Source: Venturia oleaginea
Lineage: Eukaryota > Ascomycota > Dothideomycetes > Venturiales > Venturiaceae
Assembly: GCA_013176395.1 (NCBI GenBank)
Contig: JABMLP010000005.1
Span: forward strand, 558,001 to 622,000
Direction: 5' to 3'
Length of the DNA: 64,000 nt
How positions within the stretch are numbered: position 1 is the first letter of the stretch; each line of letters opens with the position of its first letter. Positions 45,954-58,355 of this stretch are shown here, piece after piece. The notes beneath the pieces were generated by a model. It was given only the letters and a program-made list of their open reading frames with translations, was not told the origin of the DNA and did no database searches. The position numbers and the translations under genes are program-made.

Positions 45954-48493
45954 ATGGCAGAGGTACTAGTGGCGACCCAGACGATTAACAGCATCATGTT
46001 GCACTCACCGTCCGAACCTTATCACACCTCCTCGGGCCAGTCCCATCACAGCTCGTCGCGAAGTGCCCAACTGCCTAGAGGCTACCGCAACCACAATACA
46101 GGAGGAAGAACTTACAGCGGCACATCCTCCACGCCTATAAAACAATATGCATTCGAAAAGACACCAGAGTTACGCCAAGACACTCGCTCCGCCTCAAATC
46201 CTGCCCGGCAGCCTGTTGTGGGATTGGGTGCTGCCAATCGACCGTATGCTTCCTCATCCTCCGCCTCAAATGCCTCATCTACGAACTCGACCTCCAACGC
46301 ATCTTCTACGGGCGCAGCAAACTACACAAGCTCCAAGGATGATTCTATGCTTGGGCAGCGTCCATCGTTGATTGGGGGAGGCTTTATGCAATCGTCTTCG
46401 ACACCGGACCTGTCGCTCGTCTCAATAGACGGTGGCCCAAAACCTTCTCCTGATCGATACCGCCGCGTGCAGCGTCGTATGGACAGCAGCTCGAGCGTGC
46501 AGACCTCACAGTCTCTTAGTAGTCAGGCATACACCCCTCCCATAGCTGCAACGCAGCCAGCTTCCCAGCAGAAGGCTGCTCCGTTCAAAATAGCTACCGT
46601 GCCTGTGCATGGTCGCACGGTGAGCTCAGACGATGCGCATACTCTACAAAGCTCTAGGTATAGACGTCGAAGCGTCGGCTCGATGGAAGCTGCCGCTGCA
46701 GGACCACAACCTTCTCCTATTGCAGCAGCCCCTGTATCGACGTGGTCCCAGGTGGCAGCACGTGGCCATTCCGGGACAGCACATGTTCCTGCTCCTGGCG
46801 GGAACTTGATGGTGCGGCCAATTGCACATCACCAACGACAAGAGAGCAACGAGAGCAGATCTTCGGGTGGTTCAGCGAGTGCCAAGAGACCGTCTTCGGT
46901 AAGTTTCACACCTTGCTTTAGTGTTACCCCTTGCCTTGCAGTCACGTCCTCAACAACACAACGCGAGAGCTGCATCATGGCTCTGCGTCCAATTTCGTCG
47001 TTGACGCGCCTTCGATCGTCATGACAATAATGCACAACGAGACTGATAAAGGGCAGGTACGACATGATTCTTCTCCAAACAAGCCAGGTACCAATGCACA
47101 GCAACGGCCAAAGACGGCACCTACGCCTTCACCTCGCACATCCTCAAGAAACTCAGCTGATGCCTCAAAACGCCTGACCTCGCCGTCACCACTGTCGCAA
47201 CCAATGAGCCCAGGATCAGAAAAGACGCAACAGAGGCGAGAAAATGTTCGACCCGCCACATCCGCCGGGACGTCACAGACGGCCAACATGTCGACTCCTG
47301 CTATGCAGCAGTTGCATGCACTCAGTGAGCGCGATCCAAACAAGGGCATGAAATCGCGTCTTCGTCGCGCATTCTCGTTCGGCAGTGCACAAGAGTTGCG
47401 AAAAGCCTCTGCTGAAAACGTCGGGAGGGCCAAACTTCAAAAAGAGAATTCCGAGGTCACCATAGTGAATGATGAGAATTCGGAGCTTCAGGGTGAGGAC
47501 GCTGCTATCGCTGCTAAGCAGGAAGCTGGCGGTCTTGGTGAAGGCATTTATTCTGGGCAGGGCAACCTATTTGGCTCAACGGACAACTTGTCCATTTCGT
47601 CCACTGCGTCCTCGGCCTCAATGATGCTACGAAAGATGGGCAGAGGTGCGAAGAAGTCGGCACGATCGATCAAGGGTTTGTTCAGGCCGAAATCCGTTAT
47701 TGGTGTCCCCGCCGCGGACAACGCTGTCACCCAGCCCACCGTTGCTTCAGCAGAAATATCCCTCGTCACTGTCGAAGCCGAGAGAGAAAAGGTTAATGTC
47801 AATGCCAACCCGCATGATCAACCTGGGGGAGGTACTGGATTTCCACATTTGGAACGTAACTCTATCGATGCTGTCAGGTCAGCGGCCTCCGATCGACCAG
47901 GCAGTTCACAGCACGGCCAAAACGATTCTGTGTCTTCTAGAAAGAGTATAGTCAGCAGTGACAGAGAACGACAAGAAGTTTTGGCTGCAGTCAAAAAGGG
48001 TATACTGAAACGTAAGCTTCCAACCCTGCCAATTCCTACAAATCACCACAAAACTCACCAGTATATCACAGGCTCAAACACCGCCTCACCGGTTGGTTCT
48101 CGACCGGAAGCCACTCCCGTCGACATGCCAGGCACACCAGAGGTCGACACAATAGAACAAGACTATTTTATTGCATCCGCTCGCTTCGCCAATTCAAGTA
48201 CTCGCAGCCTCCCGGACCGACCAGGCCATGCATCCATTCGAAATATATCCTGGAACCCCAAAGTGTCGTTCCACGATGTCCATTCGCCAAATGAATATGA
48301 CCGACGAGGTGACATCGCAACATGCAATCGTTTGACTCCAGTCTTGGCACAACAAATCAAGGAGGAGCTGAACTCGTTCAAAATGGTACGTTTGAATCCA
48401 CGGAAGAACTGTACTATTGCAGATCATGCTAACCCGCTAGTACAGGAGATGGAAGTTCATGAGGAGTCTAAACCTCATACGCACTTCTTTTGA
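45954..48493 (+). CDS. Bni4-like scaffold with C-terminal PP1-docking motif
   Basis: Supported exons are 45954-46898, a large exon from about 47055 to 48011, 48072-48385 and 48446-48493. A short exon from 46942 is needed but its end is unclear: the natural phase after the first intron gives SRPQQHNARAASW and then a stop within 20 codons. The protein is long, Ser/Pro-rich and disordered. The conserved parts are a basic block (SMMLRKMGRG...GLFRPKS) and the C-terminus with KVSF, a type-1 phosphatase RVxF docking site, then CNRLTPVLAQQIKEELNSFK and a terminal MEVHEESKPHTHFF spanning the last splice. Yeast Bni4 brings Glc7 and chitin synthase III to septins at the bud neck. Confidence 0.8.
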
Positions 48494-50327
48494 TGACATC
48501 ACACTAACCGACCACATTCTGACGACGACGACCACACTCCTTGCATCCCTCTCCACCCGATGGACACGTATGCATATCGCATAGACGCATACTACTAAAA
48601 TCCTTGATTCCGACCGGCACACTGGGGGACACTACACACTCACCATGTTTTATTATTGCTTTTTGTTCCTGCTTGATTGATTGTGGAACTGAATTGGGTT
48701 ATTATGGGCAAGCAAGGATATAATTTTTTCTGGTGGACTCTGATTTGTTTCTTTGCGTACTTGCCTTCCTTTGCGGACTGACGCAACTTTTTCGTTTACT
48801 ACTACTCCATTCTCTGGGAGTTCTCGGGCTGCGATTTTACAGGCGGATGGTGTTTCTTGTTCGGGTGCTTCATTTTGCGAAAGGGATCAAAATTACTCGT
48901 TCTGTCTTTTTTTTGTTTTTGATCGGGCCGTGGCGAGAGGCTTGGGGACGAGTGGATGTGCGTAAGTGGAAAATGCACACATGGCATGAGAATTGCTTTG
49001 GCACGTTTTTATTATGAAAACGATTTTGTGGGTTGCTTCTGGGAGGGGGTTACTATGCTCTTGGGAGCGGCCAAGTGCTGATAAGACAAGTTCATAAAGA
49101 ATGGAAGGAGGCTTAATGTCTTCTCGCGCATTGCATGTTCATGTGTTCGTCCGGTTGGGCCAATGGCTTCACTTTGCTTTCTGCTTTTGCTGTTTTGCAA
49201 TTTCCACTCATTTTGTCGCTCGCTCTGAACGGAAACCACTGCTGTATTCATTCCCTTACACTGCTTTCGATCTTCCTTCCCCTTCCCAATCTTCACCTCT
49301 TGGCTTCGTTCGGAAGTTCAGGGGTCATTTCTAGATGAGGATGAAAATGCCTGCCTCTGCATGTATACTCTTGTAACTAAGATCATTTAAATGAATCGAT
49401 TGTGCTTTGCTACTTTCTGACGGACCATTTTCTCTATTTCCTATCTTCATGGTTTGGCTTGCCCTTTTGGATACATACGATTTGAAAGCTCTCCCTCCTG
49501 TATAACTTTTATATGATGTCGTTGTCATTTATATTGCTCTGGAAAGCGTGGCGAAACACAGGGCGATAGTGTGTATTTTTGCCTCTCTATCGTCCCAGCC
49601 AAGGGAGTAACGAAAGAGGAAGAGTTGGCGATCTGACTTATCTATTTTTCTCTCTATCAACATGCTACGCGAGTGACTGGCCTTGTAGGAGTACCCCGTA
49701 TAAATATTTCTTATCACGGTTGAAACTGAGGATTTGCGTTCTTTTTATTTGGCTTCACTGTCTTGATCAAAAAGAGTGGTGAGATATTATTCGCCGATAC
49801 GATTATAACAATTAAACATGTACGTGTCCGAGGCATTCCTGATGTATTAGCGAAGCGTACCTATTAAGCCTTTTTCTTTTTCTCTTGACTTTCTTTCTTG
49901 GCTTCGTTTACTGCTATATTTGGATTTGAAAATCCATGATACATGAGGTTGAGAAGAAGTGTTGACGTTTTGTCGGGAGCTCAGAGCTGGGAACAATTGG
50001 AAAATTCGAGAGGCTCATGCAGACCTGAAGTAAGTTTTTGAAAAATCGATTAACAAAGTTTTGGGTCTTCGCTTTTGGGATCTGCTACGGTGAACAGGGA
50101 GGCTGTGAGATTGTATTTTCACTGTGACCAGGTCTTGATGCCGAGAGAAGGAAATCATAAATCTCATCTTCGCATTGATGGTAGGTATATCCGTAAGGTT
50201 CATGAAAGAAGATTAAAAAAAACCCATGCCAACCCGTATCAATGCAGCATCAGCAATCAGCCAGCCATCCGCTCTTAAGCTCTCTATAAAACTTTTGAGA
50301 TCATTCCAGAGTTTGTCCACAGCAGAT
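48494..50327. other. Intergenic between convergent Bni4-like and TCTP genes
   Basis: No supported gene; T-rich 3' UTR-like DNA. Small readings here have no motifs. Confidence 0.5.
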
Positions 50328-50967
50328 TTAAACCTTCATCTCGGTGAGGCCGTGCTTCCAGACAGTGACGAAAGGAGTGACACCGTCCTCACGGTAGTTG
50401 AGGAGAATGACCATTCCATCGGGGTCCATCTTCTCGCCAATGAGGAACTCGTAGTCCTTGAAGTTGCCGATGATCTTCTTTGCGTATGCGCCGGCCTTTT
50501 GCTCGAACTCTTTGATAGCGGCCTCGTCGGCGCCCTTTGCCTTCATGGCTTCCTTGACTTTCTTCATGTAGCCTGGTGTACAGTGTCAGTACGATATCGT
50601 CCGCAGGTGAGTTATGTGTCCGAATTGTTCTATACCTTTGAGATACGAAAGGTAACCCTTCTTATCGAACTGTGTCTCGTTCAATCGGAAGGAGTGGACG
50701 ACATCGATAACGGTTTGCGCAGTGTCCTCGACCTCCTCGTTGGCTTCTTCGGCAGAGGCGTTGGCACCAATGTCGATGTTGTCGGCGCCGATGGTGATTC
50801 TCGAGCAGTTGGCCTCGTAAACGACACCGTCAACCTCCTTGAGATCGTAGGAGTCGGAGATGATCTCGTCGTCGGTGATGATGTCCTGTGGAGGGGTTAG
50901 AAAGGCGGGAAATGTGATTTGGAGGTGCGGCTGATATCGAGAGGGTGCGCACCTTGAAGATGATCAT
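50328..50967 (-). CDS. TMA19: Translationally controlled tumour protein homologue
   Basis: Minus-strand exons 50967-50953, 50885-50636 and 50572-50328 give 169 aa, the standard TCTP length. The first exon is only five codons (MIIFK), followed by [15 protein letters not shown], the conserved TCTP opening. The helical hairpin ([16 protein letters not shown]) and the C-terminal [14 protein letters not shown] are conserved. In yeast, Tma19/Mmi1 is an abundant ribosome-associated protein that moves to mitochondria under stress. All splice phases agree. It is divergent from the DRS1 gene. Confidence 0.96.
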
Positions 50968-51206
50968 TTTGGAGGTATTTAGCGTACGATGTGGTGAGGG
51001 AGCGAGTGCGAGTTGTGTGAGGGTGGTTGTGTTCGAGGAGTTCAGTGGGTTTGAAAATGAGAGGGAAGAAAGTCTCGATTTTAGCTTTGGCGGGGTTCAA
51101 CCATGGTTTTGATTTGCGCGCCACAAGTGGCTGAAAGCGCATGGAAACTTTCAACTTTTTTTTATTTGGCCGACGAGAAGACCTGTAACACCAGATATCT
51201 CACATT
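50968..51206. promoter_or_regulatory. Bidirectional promoter between TCTP and DRS1 genes (239 bp)
   Basis: Only 239 bp separate the two start codons. Both products serve ribosome production or translation, so shared regulation is plausible. No specific factor site was identified with confidence. Confidence 0.55.
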
Positions 51207-53796
51207 ATGGCGCCAATGCTCGACGACGACTTCGTTCTGACCATCTCAGACAACGAAGAAATTGTTGAAGCGCTAGAAGACGACCTCGACCTGCCTGCGC
51301 CTGCACAAGACACACGGAAACGAAAACGCGACGCTGCCGAAGCTGCAATAGAGAGCAAGAAGAAGTCAAAGAAGAGCCAGGGGACAGGTGTCAATTCGAT
51401 CAAGGTCCAAAAAGTAGAGATACCCGAGCCGGAAGAGCCTAATTGGGCGGACGGCGGAGAAGATGATGGCGCTATGGATTCGGATTTCGAGTTCCAGGTT
51501 GGCGAGTCGACTGGTGTGATAGAAGACTTCGATGGTTGGGAGAGATCGGTTGGCGAGAAGAAACAGACCGGAAACATTAAGGGCGTCGACATTGACGACA
51601 TCATTTCGCGGAGACTCGCCAGCAAGAGCAAGACAGATGGTCACACAAAATCAGATGGGGCAGCCGAGTCAGGTTCGGACGAAGAGATAGAAGAGCCTGA
51701 ACTTGAAGACGACGACAAAGATATACTCGCTACAGATGGATTTGGCATGGGAGAATTGAGCGATGAGGAAGACGGAGAGGAAGAAGAGGAGGAGGAAGGG
51801 GACAACGAAGACGATTCTGATGCTGAGGGCGAGGAGGCAGACGATTCCGACACAGAATCAGATGCAGACTCTGTTGCTACTGCTGTTGACCATCCAGACG
51901 ATCTCGGATTTGCTTCTGATCAGGAAGAAGAGGAGGAGGATTCTGTTGAGGCAGAACGACGTGCCGCATTCTTTGCGCCAGAAACGAGTCTCGATGTCCA
52001 CAAACCAAAAGATACTGTAAAGAACGGCTCCTTTCAGACTTTCGGACTATCGAGGCCCATTCTCAAGGGTCTTACAACCGTCGGTTTCTCAGACCCAACG
52101 CCAATTCAAGCCAAAACGATACCTGTCGCGCTGCTAGGAAAAGATGTAGTCGGTGGAGCTGTCACCGGTTCTGGTAAAACTGCCGCCTTTATCATTCCTA
52201 TACTCGAACGTCTCCTCTACCGACCTAAGAAAGTTCCGACCACTCGCGTAGCCATCCTTATGCCCACTCGTGAACTGGCAGTCCAATGTTTCAACGTCGC
52301 CAAGAAGCTGGCTTCCTTCACTGACATCACATTTGCACAAATCGTTGGTGGTTTTTCTCTGCGCGAGCAGGAAAATGTTCTCAGACAACGACCAGATGTT
52401 ATCATTGCCACGCCTGGTCGTTTTATCGATCACATGCGCAATTCTGCTTCTTTCACTGTGGATACACTGGAAATTCTGGTTCTGGATGAAGCCGATCGAA
52501 TGCTCGAAGATGGTTTTGCCGATGAACTTAACGAGATTCTGACCACGATTCCAAAGTCGAGACAGACCATGTTGTTTTCCGCCACAATGACGGATACTGT
52601 CGATAAGCTTATTCGTGTTGGTCTTAACAGACCTGTCCGATTGATGGTTGATGCAAAGAAACAGACTGTGACTGGATTGATTCAAGAGTTTGTGCGACTG
52701 AGAGCGGGGAGGGAAAAGATGCGATTAGCATGTCTTCTCTATCTATGTAAGAACATCTACACCGAACGCGCAATTGTTTTCTTTAGGCAAAAAAAAGACG
52801 CCCATCGAATTCGAGTCATTTTCGCACTCTGCGGGTTGAAAGCATCAGAGCTTCACGGAAGCATGAGTCAGGAACAGGTAAACGATCGTCGTCGCGTTAC
52901 TTTTGCTCCCAGGACTAACATTGCCATAGCGCATATCATCTGTTGAAAGCTTCAGAGACGGACGCGTTAACTTCCTTCTCGCCACGGATCTTGCCTCCCG
53001 TGGTCTCGATATCAAAAACGTAAATACAGTCATCAACTACGAAGCACCTCAATCTCACGAAATCTATCTTCATCGTGTCGGTCGTACCGCTCGTGCCGGT
53101 CGCACAGGTCGTTCCTGCACCATTGCTGCTGAACAGGATCGCAAGGTCGTTAAGGAAGCAGTCAAGTCTGCAAGAGCTCAAGGCGCCAAAGTTGTCAGCA
53201 GAGTTCTGCCGATACCGGAAATCGACGAATGGGCCGAGAAGCTCGAGTCGATGGTCGATGATATCAAGGAAGTGCTTGATGAAGAACGTGACGAGAAACT
53301 CATGACTACCGCCGAACGCGACATGAAACGAGGTGAGAATTTGATTGTTCACGAAGGCGAGATCATGTCTCGACCTAAACGCACATGGTTTGAATCCGAA
53401 AAGGAAAAGGTGGAAGCGAGTAAAAAGGGTCTTGACCAGCTGAACAATAAACTCAAGGGCAAAGATTTGCCAAAGGGTAAATTGAGCAATAAAGTGAAGA
53501 AGAAGTTGGATACTAAGGATGAGAGGACGGAAGGCCGAATGTGGAAGAAGGGTAAGGCCGATACTGCCAAAGCGGGTCAAAACCTCAAGGACACGAAGAA
53601 ACCTAAGAGTAAACCTGTTATTGGGAAGGTCAGGATTGAGAAGAGTGAGTCGAGACCGAGAGGTGGGCACGGTGATAGTAGGGGCGGTAGTAGTCAAGGA
53701 GGAGGCAGGGATTCCAGCCGAGGCGGTGGACGTGGTGGTGGTAGAGGGAGGGGTGGAGGACGAGGCGGTGGAAGGGGGAGAGGTAGAGGGTCATAG
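51207..53796 (+). CDS. DRS1: DEAD-box ATP-dependent RNA helicase, ribosome biogenesis
   Basis: Exons 51207-52877 and 52930-53796 give 845 aa. An acidic N-terminus (residues 1-270, with Asp/Glu runs at 180-250) precedes the helicase core: Q motif near 275-300 (GFSDPTPIQ), Walker A GSGKT near 321, PTRELA, TPGR, DEAD near 427, SAT, then after the splice LATDLASRGLDI and HRVGRTARAG. A Lys-rich region and a C-terminal Arg/Gly-rich tail follow. Drs1/DDX27 acts in nucleolar 27S pre-rRNA processing for the 60S subunit. The second intron-exon border lies within helicase domain 2 and agrees in phase 0. Confidence 0.95.
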
Positions 53797-54315
53797 ATTA
53801 TGCGCAAATAGATGTGTAATAAGATCTCTTTGGCTAAAGTTCATGTCAATATCTACCTTTATCAAGCGAAAGATCTTTCCTCTTTTTCATAAAGGGATCT
53901 TTGCATCATCTTTGAACACGCCAGATTGACATCTTCAGGGATGTTTCATCACTCCTTTTGCCGTCGGAGAAAATAGTGGCTGAGATGAGAAGTTTTTGGT
54001 ATCCTCAAAATCGAAACAGTGGATCTTTCCGAAATCTTGTCCGATAGCCGACACCCATTTCTTGATGTAGTGATTGTTCATAGGTTCGAGCGGAGTATTG
54101 GAAGGGGAGGGAGTAGTAGGGACGTCTTAAGAATGGATAAGAAGATTTTTATATTAGTGATTATTAGTGTTAGCGATAATGTATATGCTTCGTGTTTACG
54201 CTTCGTGAATATGATCGCCTATGAAGTATCCAAGGCTTCCTGTATCAACGATCCAAGCCAGTCGTCAAATCGATTACTTCCTTGCACAATCGATCCCATG
54301 TAACCGCCACCACCA
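53797..54315. other. Intergenic between convergent helicase and SNARE genes
   Basis: No supported gene; contains the 3' ends of both transcripts. Confidence 0.5.
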
Positions 54316-55083
54316 TCATCTTTGTCGCAAACGATCCTGTCTATGCGCGTTCAACGCAATTCGATCATCATTCCTGTCAACCTGCACCACAATACTCTTC
54401 ACCAACGTACTCTGAGCCTCCAGTTCCTGATTAATGGCGAGGCCGACACTCTTCAATCGAACCGTTGCGCCATGAAGATGTTCGATATTCTTATCAATCT
54501 CATCTTCGATCTCGTCATCATCGCTGTCAGCCTCAAATTGGAATCGCATCCGCTCCTCACGTTTCTGAGAAACAGTCAGGGGCAGCTTTTCCTCCACCAG
54601 TGGTTCCGTCGGAAGCGCAATTTCTTCAGGAAGAGGAGGGAGTACATTTCTCTCTCTCCTCTCCCTCTTCGCCTCCACCAATCTCACCCTCCTCTCCTCA
54701 ATCTCCTTAACCCTCTTTCTCCTCCTGAAAATAGCAAATGGATTCCTAAAAACCCCCCAAAGACTACGATTCAATCTCTGCATCTTCCTCACCTTCTCTC
54801 CCGCGATCGCCATCTCGATATCTGCTTCCTCTAAATTTTCTTCTGTATCGAGTAACATTTCTTTTTGTCCGCCGAGTCGCTCGAGAATTTCTGTTCCGGT
54901 GGACTCAGCTAGGGCGGCTATGCGTAGGGCGTTTTGGGTGGAGGTGATTGTGTCTTTTTTTATGGTTTGGATTTGGCATTTTGTTGTGAGAATTTCGGCG
55001 TCTGAATCGTAGTTAGGGAGGGAGCGGGTGTCGTAACAAGTGTAGAAATTGTTTGTTGGAGGTGTTGGAGATTGAAGTGCCAT
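54316..55083 (-). CDS. SNAP-25/Sec9-type t-SNARE, short form
   Basis: A single-exon 255-aa reading. Residues about 30-95 form a Qb SNARE helix (IQTIKKDTITSTQNALRIA...) with the LNRSL ending typical of fungal Sec9. Residues 190-250 form the Qc helix (EDEIDKNIEHLHGATVRLKS ... VDRNDDRIALNAHRQDRL) with the central Gln layer. A basic Arg-rich linker (RRRKRVKEIEERRVRLVEAK) joins them. Canonical Sec9 has a long N-terminal extension that is missing here, so this may be a short paralogue. It would work in fusion of secretory vesicles at the plasma membrane or a related Q-SNARE step. Confidence 0.85.
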   Translation of the reverse strand: MALQSPTPPTNNFYTCYDTRSLPNYDSDAEILTTKCQIQTIKKDTITSTQNALRIAALAESTGTEILERLGGQKEMLLDTEENLEEADIEMAIAGEKVRKMQRLNRSLWGVFRNPFAIFRRRKRVKEIEERRVRLVEAKRERRERNVLPPLPEEIALPTEPLVEEKLPLTVSQKREERMRFQFEADSDDDEIEDEIDKNIEHLHGATVRLKSVGLAINQELEAQSTLVKSIVVQVDRNDDRIALNAHRQDRLRQR

Positions 55084-56015
55084 CTTGGTTGTTTGAGGAG
55101 TTGCTTGAATACGAGGCCGTGGTGGGACAATTGGTATTATATTGTTGAGAAGCTGGGTAACGATTGGTTAGGATATATGTGATATCCCAGGGTGAATTTG
55201 CCTGTGAATATAAGAGAAAAAAGGCATAAGGCGGAAAGGATATTATGATTGTTGCTGCCTACTCAGGAATGGATACCAGGGCTGTGGCTTGCGATGATTA
55301 TTCTGGTTCACCAATACCAGGCAGACAACAAATCGACAGATCCCAGATGAACTCGGCGGCAGATCGGCGATATAAAAATAAAGCAATTTTCAACAAGCAT
55401 CTTTCTTGCAACGAGAACCCGGAACTTCAGTTTCCCTCTCTTGCCTTGAGTTCTACCGAACCAGAAAAAGCCCCTGCTTCGTGTAAAGGAGAAAGATCAG
55501 CCTCGATAGGAATATCTTTTGTTCCGCTAGTTTTCGTCTGAGCATAGATTCTAGGATCTCCTTGTCCGAAAATGGATTGTCATTGTACGGAGGTACCATA
55601 CGTAGACAACTGCTCGAGTCGCCAACATCGAAGTCAGTGGGCCGTCTTCACTACTGACATTCTAAAGCTCATTCCAGTATAATCCTTCAAGACGAATGCA
55701 GGAATGATGTAACTGATGTTGAAAGATTGATGAAAGGACAGGAGAGTCGGAGGAAAAAGACACTTGCATCGTCCACTTTGAGACGGGAAAGACAGGACTC
55801 CAACAATGGCTAGCTTCAGGTGTCTCGATACTAGAGACTACGGTGTGTTTACTGGGCTGCTGTTGGATATTCAATCGTGGCTGGTTGTAGTGGCAATGTA
55901 GCATAGCCACAATCGATACAGTGACAGTGACTGCTTGACTAAAACAATGATAGGTACTCTGCAGTAATTCACTTTCTCCCATATTAATTTTAATATACAC
56001 CATTATCACAGAATA
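55084..56015. other. Intergenic, no supported gene
   Basis: Plus reading 55245-55541 and minus reading 55662-56009 lack motifs. The region separates the divergent SNARE and GH16 genes. Confidence 0.4.
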
Positions 56016-56912
56016 ATGCCATTCAAAAATTCGCTAGGAAAGCTCATGGGCAAGTTCGAGGATAAGCTCGGCACCTTTACAGACTCTCCGCCTCAAATCC
56101 CCTTTGGCTCCAAACCACAAGCCGATTCATCCCCCGCCTCTCCCTACTGGAAAGCCGACTTCTCCCCAGCCGTCCCCGTATCCACGAACTTCAAACACGA
56201 AACAGGCGACGGAGGATGGGGCAACAACGAGCTCGAAAACTATACCTCCGATCCTACCAATTCCTTCCACACAGACAGACATGATCTCGTTCTACGCGCC
56301 GTCATATCATCAAACCAACCAGACAATAAGAGTAGATATACAAGTGCGCGATTGACGTCGCATCAACTGTTGGACAGATGTAAGGGATACATTGAAGCAA
56401 CCGTCACAGCTCCCTCAGCAGGAGGGATATGGCCAGCGTTTTGGCTCCTCCCACAGGAACCCTTCAGGTGGCCTGAAGATGGCGAGATTGATATCATGGA
56501 GTCTTGGAATGCGGAAACGATGAATCATGCTTGTATGCATTGGGGTCATTTCAATGGCAAGGACTCGCAGAAACATCGTGTTGTGGAGACTTCGATTTCG
56601 AATATCACGGCTACGCATGTTTATGGCTTTGCTTGGGAGCAGCCTGGAGGTGGAGATGGAGGGAGGTGTGTTTGGTATATTGATGGGAAGGCCGTGATGA
56701 AGGCTCATAAACCACCTGGGACGCGGAGGTTTGAGGAATGGAGAATTATATTGAATGTTGCAGTTGGTGGCAATGTTTGTAGTGGCGTGGTGCCGAGTGA
56801 TGGATGTTATGACTTCGTGGTGCACGAGTTGAAGATGTGCGATGCACCTGGTGGTGGCTGGCAACGATTCGAGAAGGACTGGAGTAAGACGAAGGAGGGT
56901 CATACTATGTAG
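56016..56912 (+). CDS. Glycoside hydrolase family 16 protein without signal peptide
   Basis: A single-exon 298-aa protein. The GH16 catalytic motif ExDxxE is intact as E157-I-D159-I-M-E162, after the substrate-groove segment GGIWPAFWLLP. Upstream NNELENYT and downstream WEQPGGGDGGRCVWYIDGK fit the laminarinase/beta-1,3(4)-glucanase subgroup. There is no signal peptide: the protein starts MPFKNSLGKLMGKFEDKLG, an amphipathic basic helix. The enzyme is therefore cytosolic or released by a non-classical route. An upstream exon encoding a signal is not evident in the 900 bp before it. Confidence 0.9.
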   Translation: MPFKNSLGKLMGKFEDKLGTFTDSPPQIPFGSKPQADSSPASPYWKADFSPAVPVSTNFKHETGDGGWGNNELENYTSDPTNSFHTDRHDLVLRAVISSNQPDNKSRYTSARLTSHQLLDRCKGYIEATVTAPSAGGIWPAFWLLPQEPFRWPEDGEIDIMESWNAETMNHACMHWGHFNGKDSQKHRVVETSISNITATHVYGFAWEQPGGGDGGRCVWYIDGKAVMKAHKPPGTRRFEEWRIILNVAVGGNVCSGVVPSDGCYDFVVHELKMCDAPGGGWQRFEKDWSKTKEGHTM

Positions 56913-57006
56913 AACAGCTAATCTCGATAGGGTTCATAATCTAATGGCACAAGCCACATGCAGGGATTTAAAGGGTTTCTGAAATTGGAATGAGCTGATA
57001 CTTCTA

Positions 57007-57598
57007 TTAGAGGTGGTGATAAAACAGGTCGGGCATCGCTCTGACTACTAGCTCGAGAATAATAGAGACCTGTCTTTGATAGAACACGAACTCAAACCCC
57101 TTCGTTTGCGCACGCCTGCAATCCTCCTCGTGTGTAAGCAGATCTACACCGAAGTATCTAGCTCGCTCCGAAGAAGAGACCTCGTCATCTACAGCCCACC
57201 AAGAGAATACAGCGACGAACGCTTCACCAATGGAGTGCCAGTCTGGAAAATCTTGGGGCTGCGTCATCACTCCTGACACGCTTAGGAACGTCTCCCGCTT
57301 TGTCTTTTGCATGCCTGCTGTGAAAGATTTTGTCGGTGCGACCCTCAGTCATTGTGAACTCAATGAGGAGGATTGCGCGCAAATCCGGTTCGACCTCATC
57401 CAATGCATTCTCAAACACGTCGGCGATACGATCAAGGAACTTTGGTTCAAGCTTGGCTCGGAGCGCTCAAGAAAATCGCCATAGCCCACTGGGCGGGTGA
57501 CGTTGAATCGCAGTATGACGATACTAGAGACTTCGATTACCGCGAGTCGATGAAGGCTGTCATTCTTGTAGTAGAGGAGTGCCATGACGCAGGATAGA
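57007..57598 (+). pseudogene. LRxxIY/2EXR-family relic, three frames
   Basis: Protein-like segments occur in order but in different frames: LRTPAILLVCKQIYTEVSSS (near 57110), DTLRNVSRFVFCMPAVKDFV (near 57280) and ALKKIAIAHWAGDVESQYDD (near 57460). The first block matches the TPxILLVxKxIxxEA block of the paralogues at 61.9 and 63.8 kb. At least two frame changes are needed, so the gene is broken unless introns explain them. Confidence 0.55.
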
Positions 57599-58355
57599 CG
57601 GGAAATAACGAGGCTGGGATGGGTATAAGGTAATCAGGACCAAGGTTTGACTTGTTGGCGATGGAAAGGATGTTAGAAACTTGGACAGGAGTACTGTTTG
57701 ACGGAACGCATTAGGCCTTGAAGAAAACTAAAGAGACAATGGGGCCGGTCATGGCTCGTTGAAAGAACGGCTCTCCTTATGATATCCATTTACGTTGTTC
57801 CACACGAGTAAAAGTGCCAATTGTCTGTGTGGAAGAACTCATTCGTTCTCAGGGAGTATTACGGAAGGGCTTTGGATGAGACATGATATGAATTTATCGC
57901 CTCTGTCTAGATAAAATGAGGGGGGAAAAATTGAATGGAGCGAAAACTTGAGTTTGAATACGATTGATGGAGAAGGGTGAGTTTCCATTGAAAGGGTATT
58001 CGTCGAATAATCCTTTCAAAATTACCTATCTAAATGATGATACAGAATACTCAGTTGAACAGGATTAACATCGAATCTTAGCATCAAAATGATTGGCCAG
58101 GTAACCTTGCCCCAGGTAACTCACTCCTTTTCACATTCTGAGCACAATAGAACTTTGGACATGTTTTTTCGTTTGCCTCAACTTTCCCCCTGCTCAACAA
58201 CACTAACTATGAAAGATCACTACATCGAAATCCTAAGTCACGCTCTTTTCAAACGACAGAGGACAGCGCAGCCGCAACAAGACATCTTTCCTTTCTTCCG
58301 ACTAACACGAGGTAAGATATAGCTCATTCATTAAGATTCGAAATGATGGCTAATA

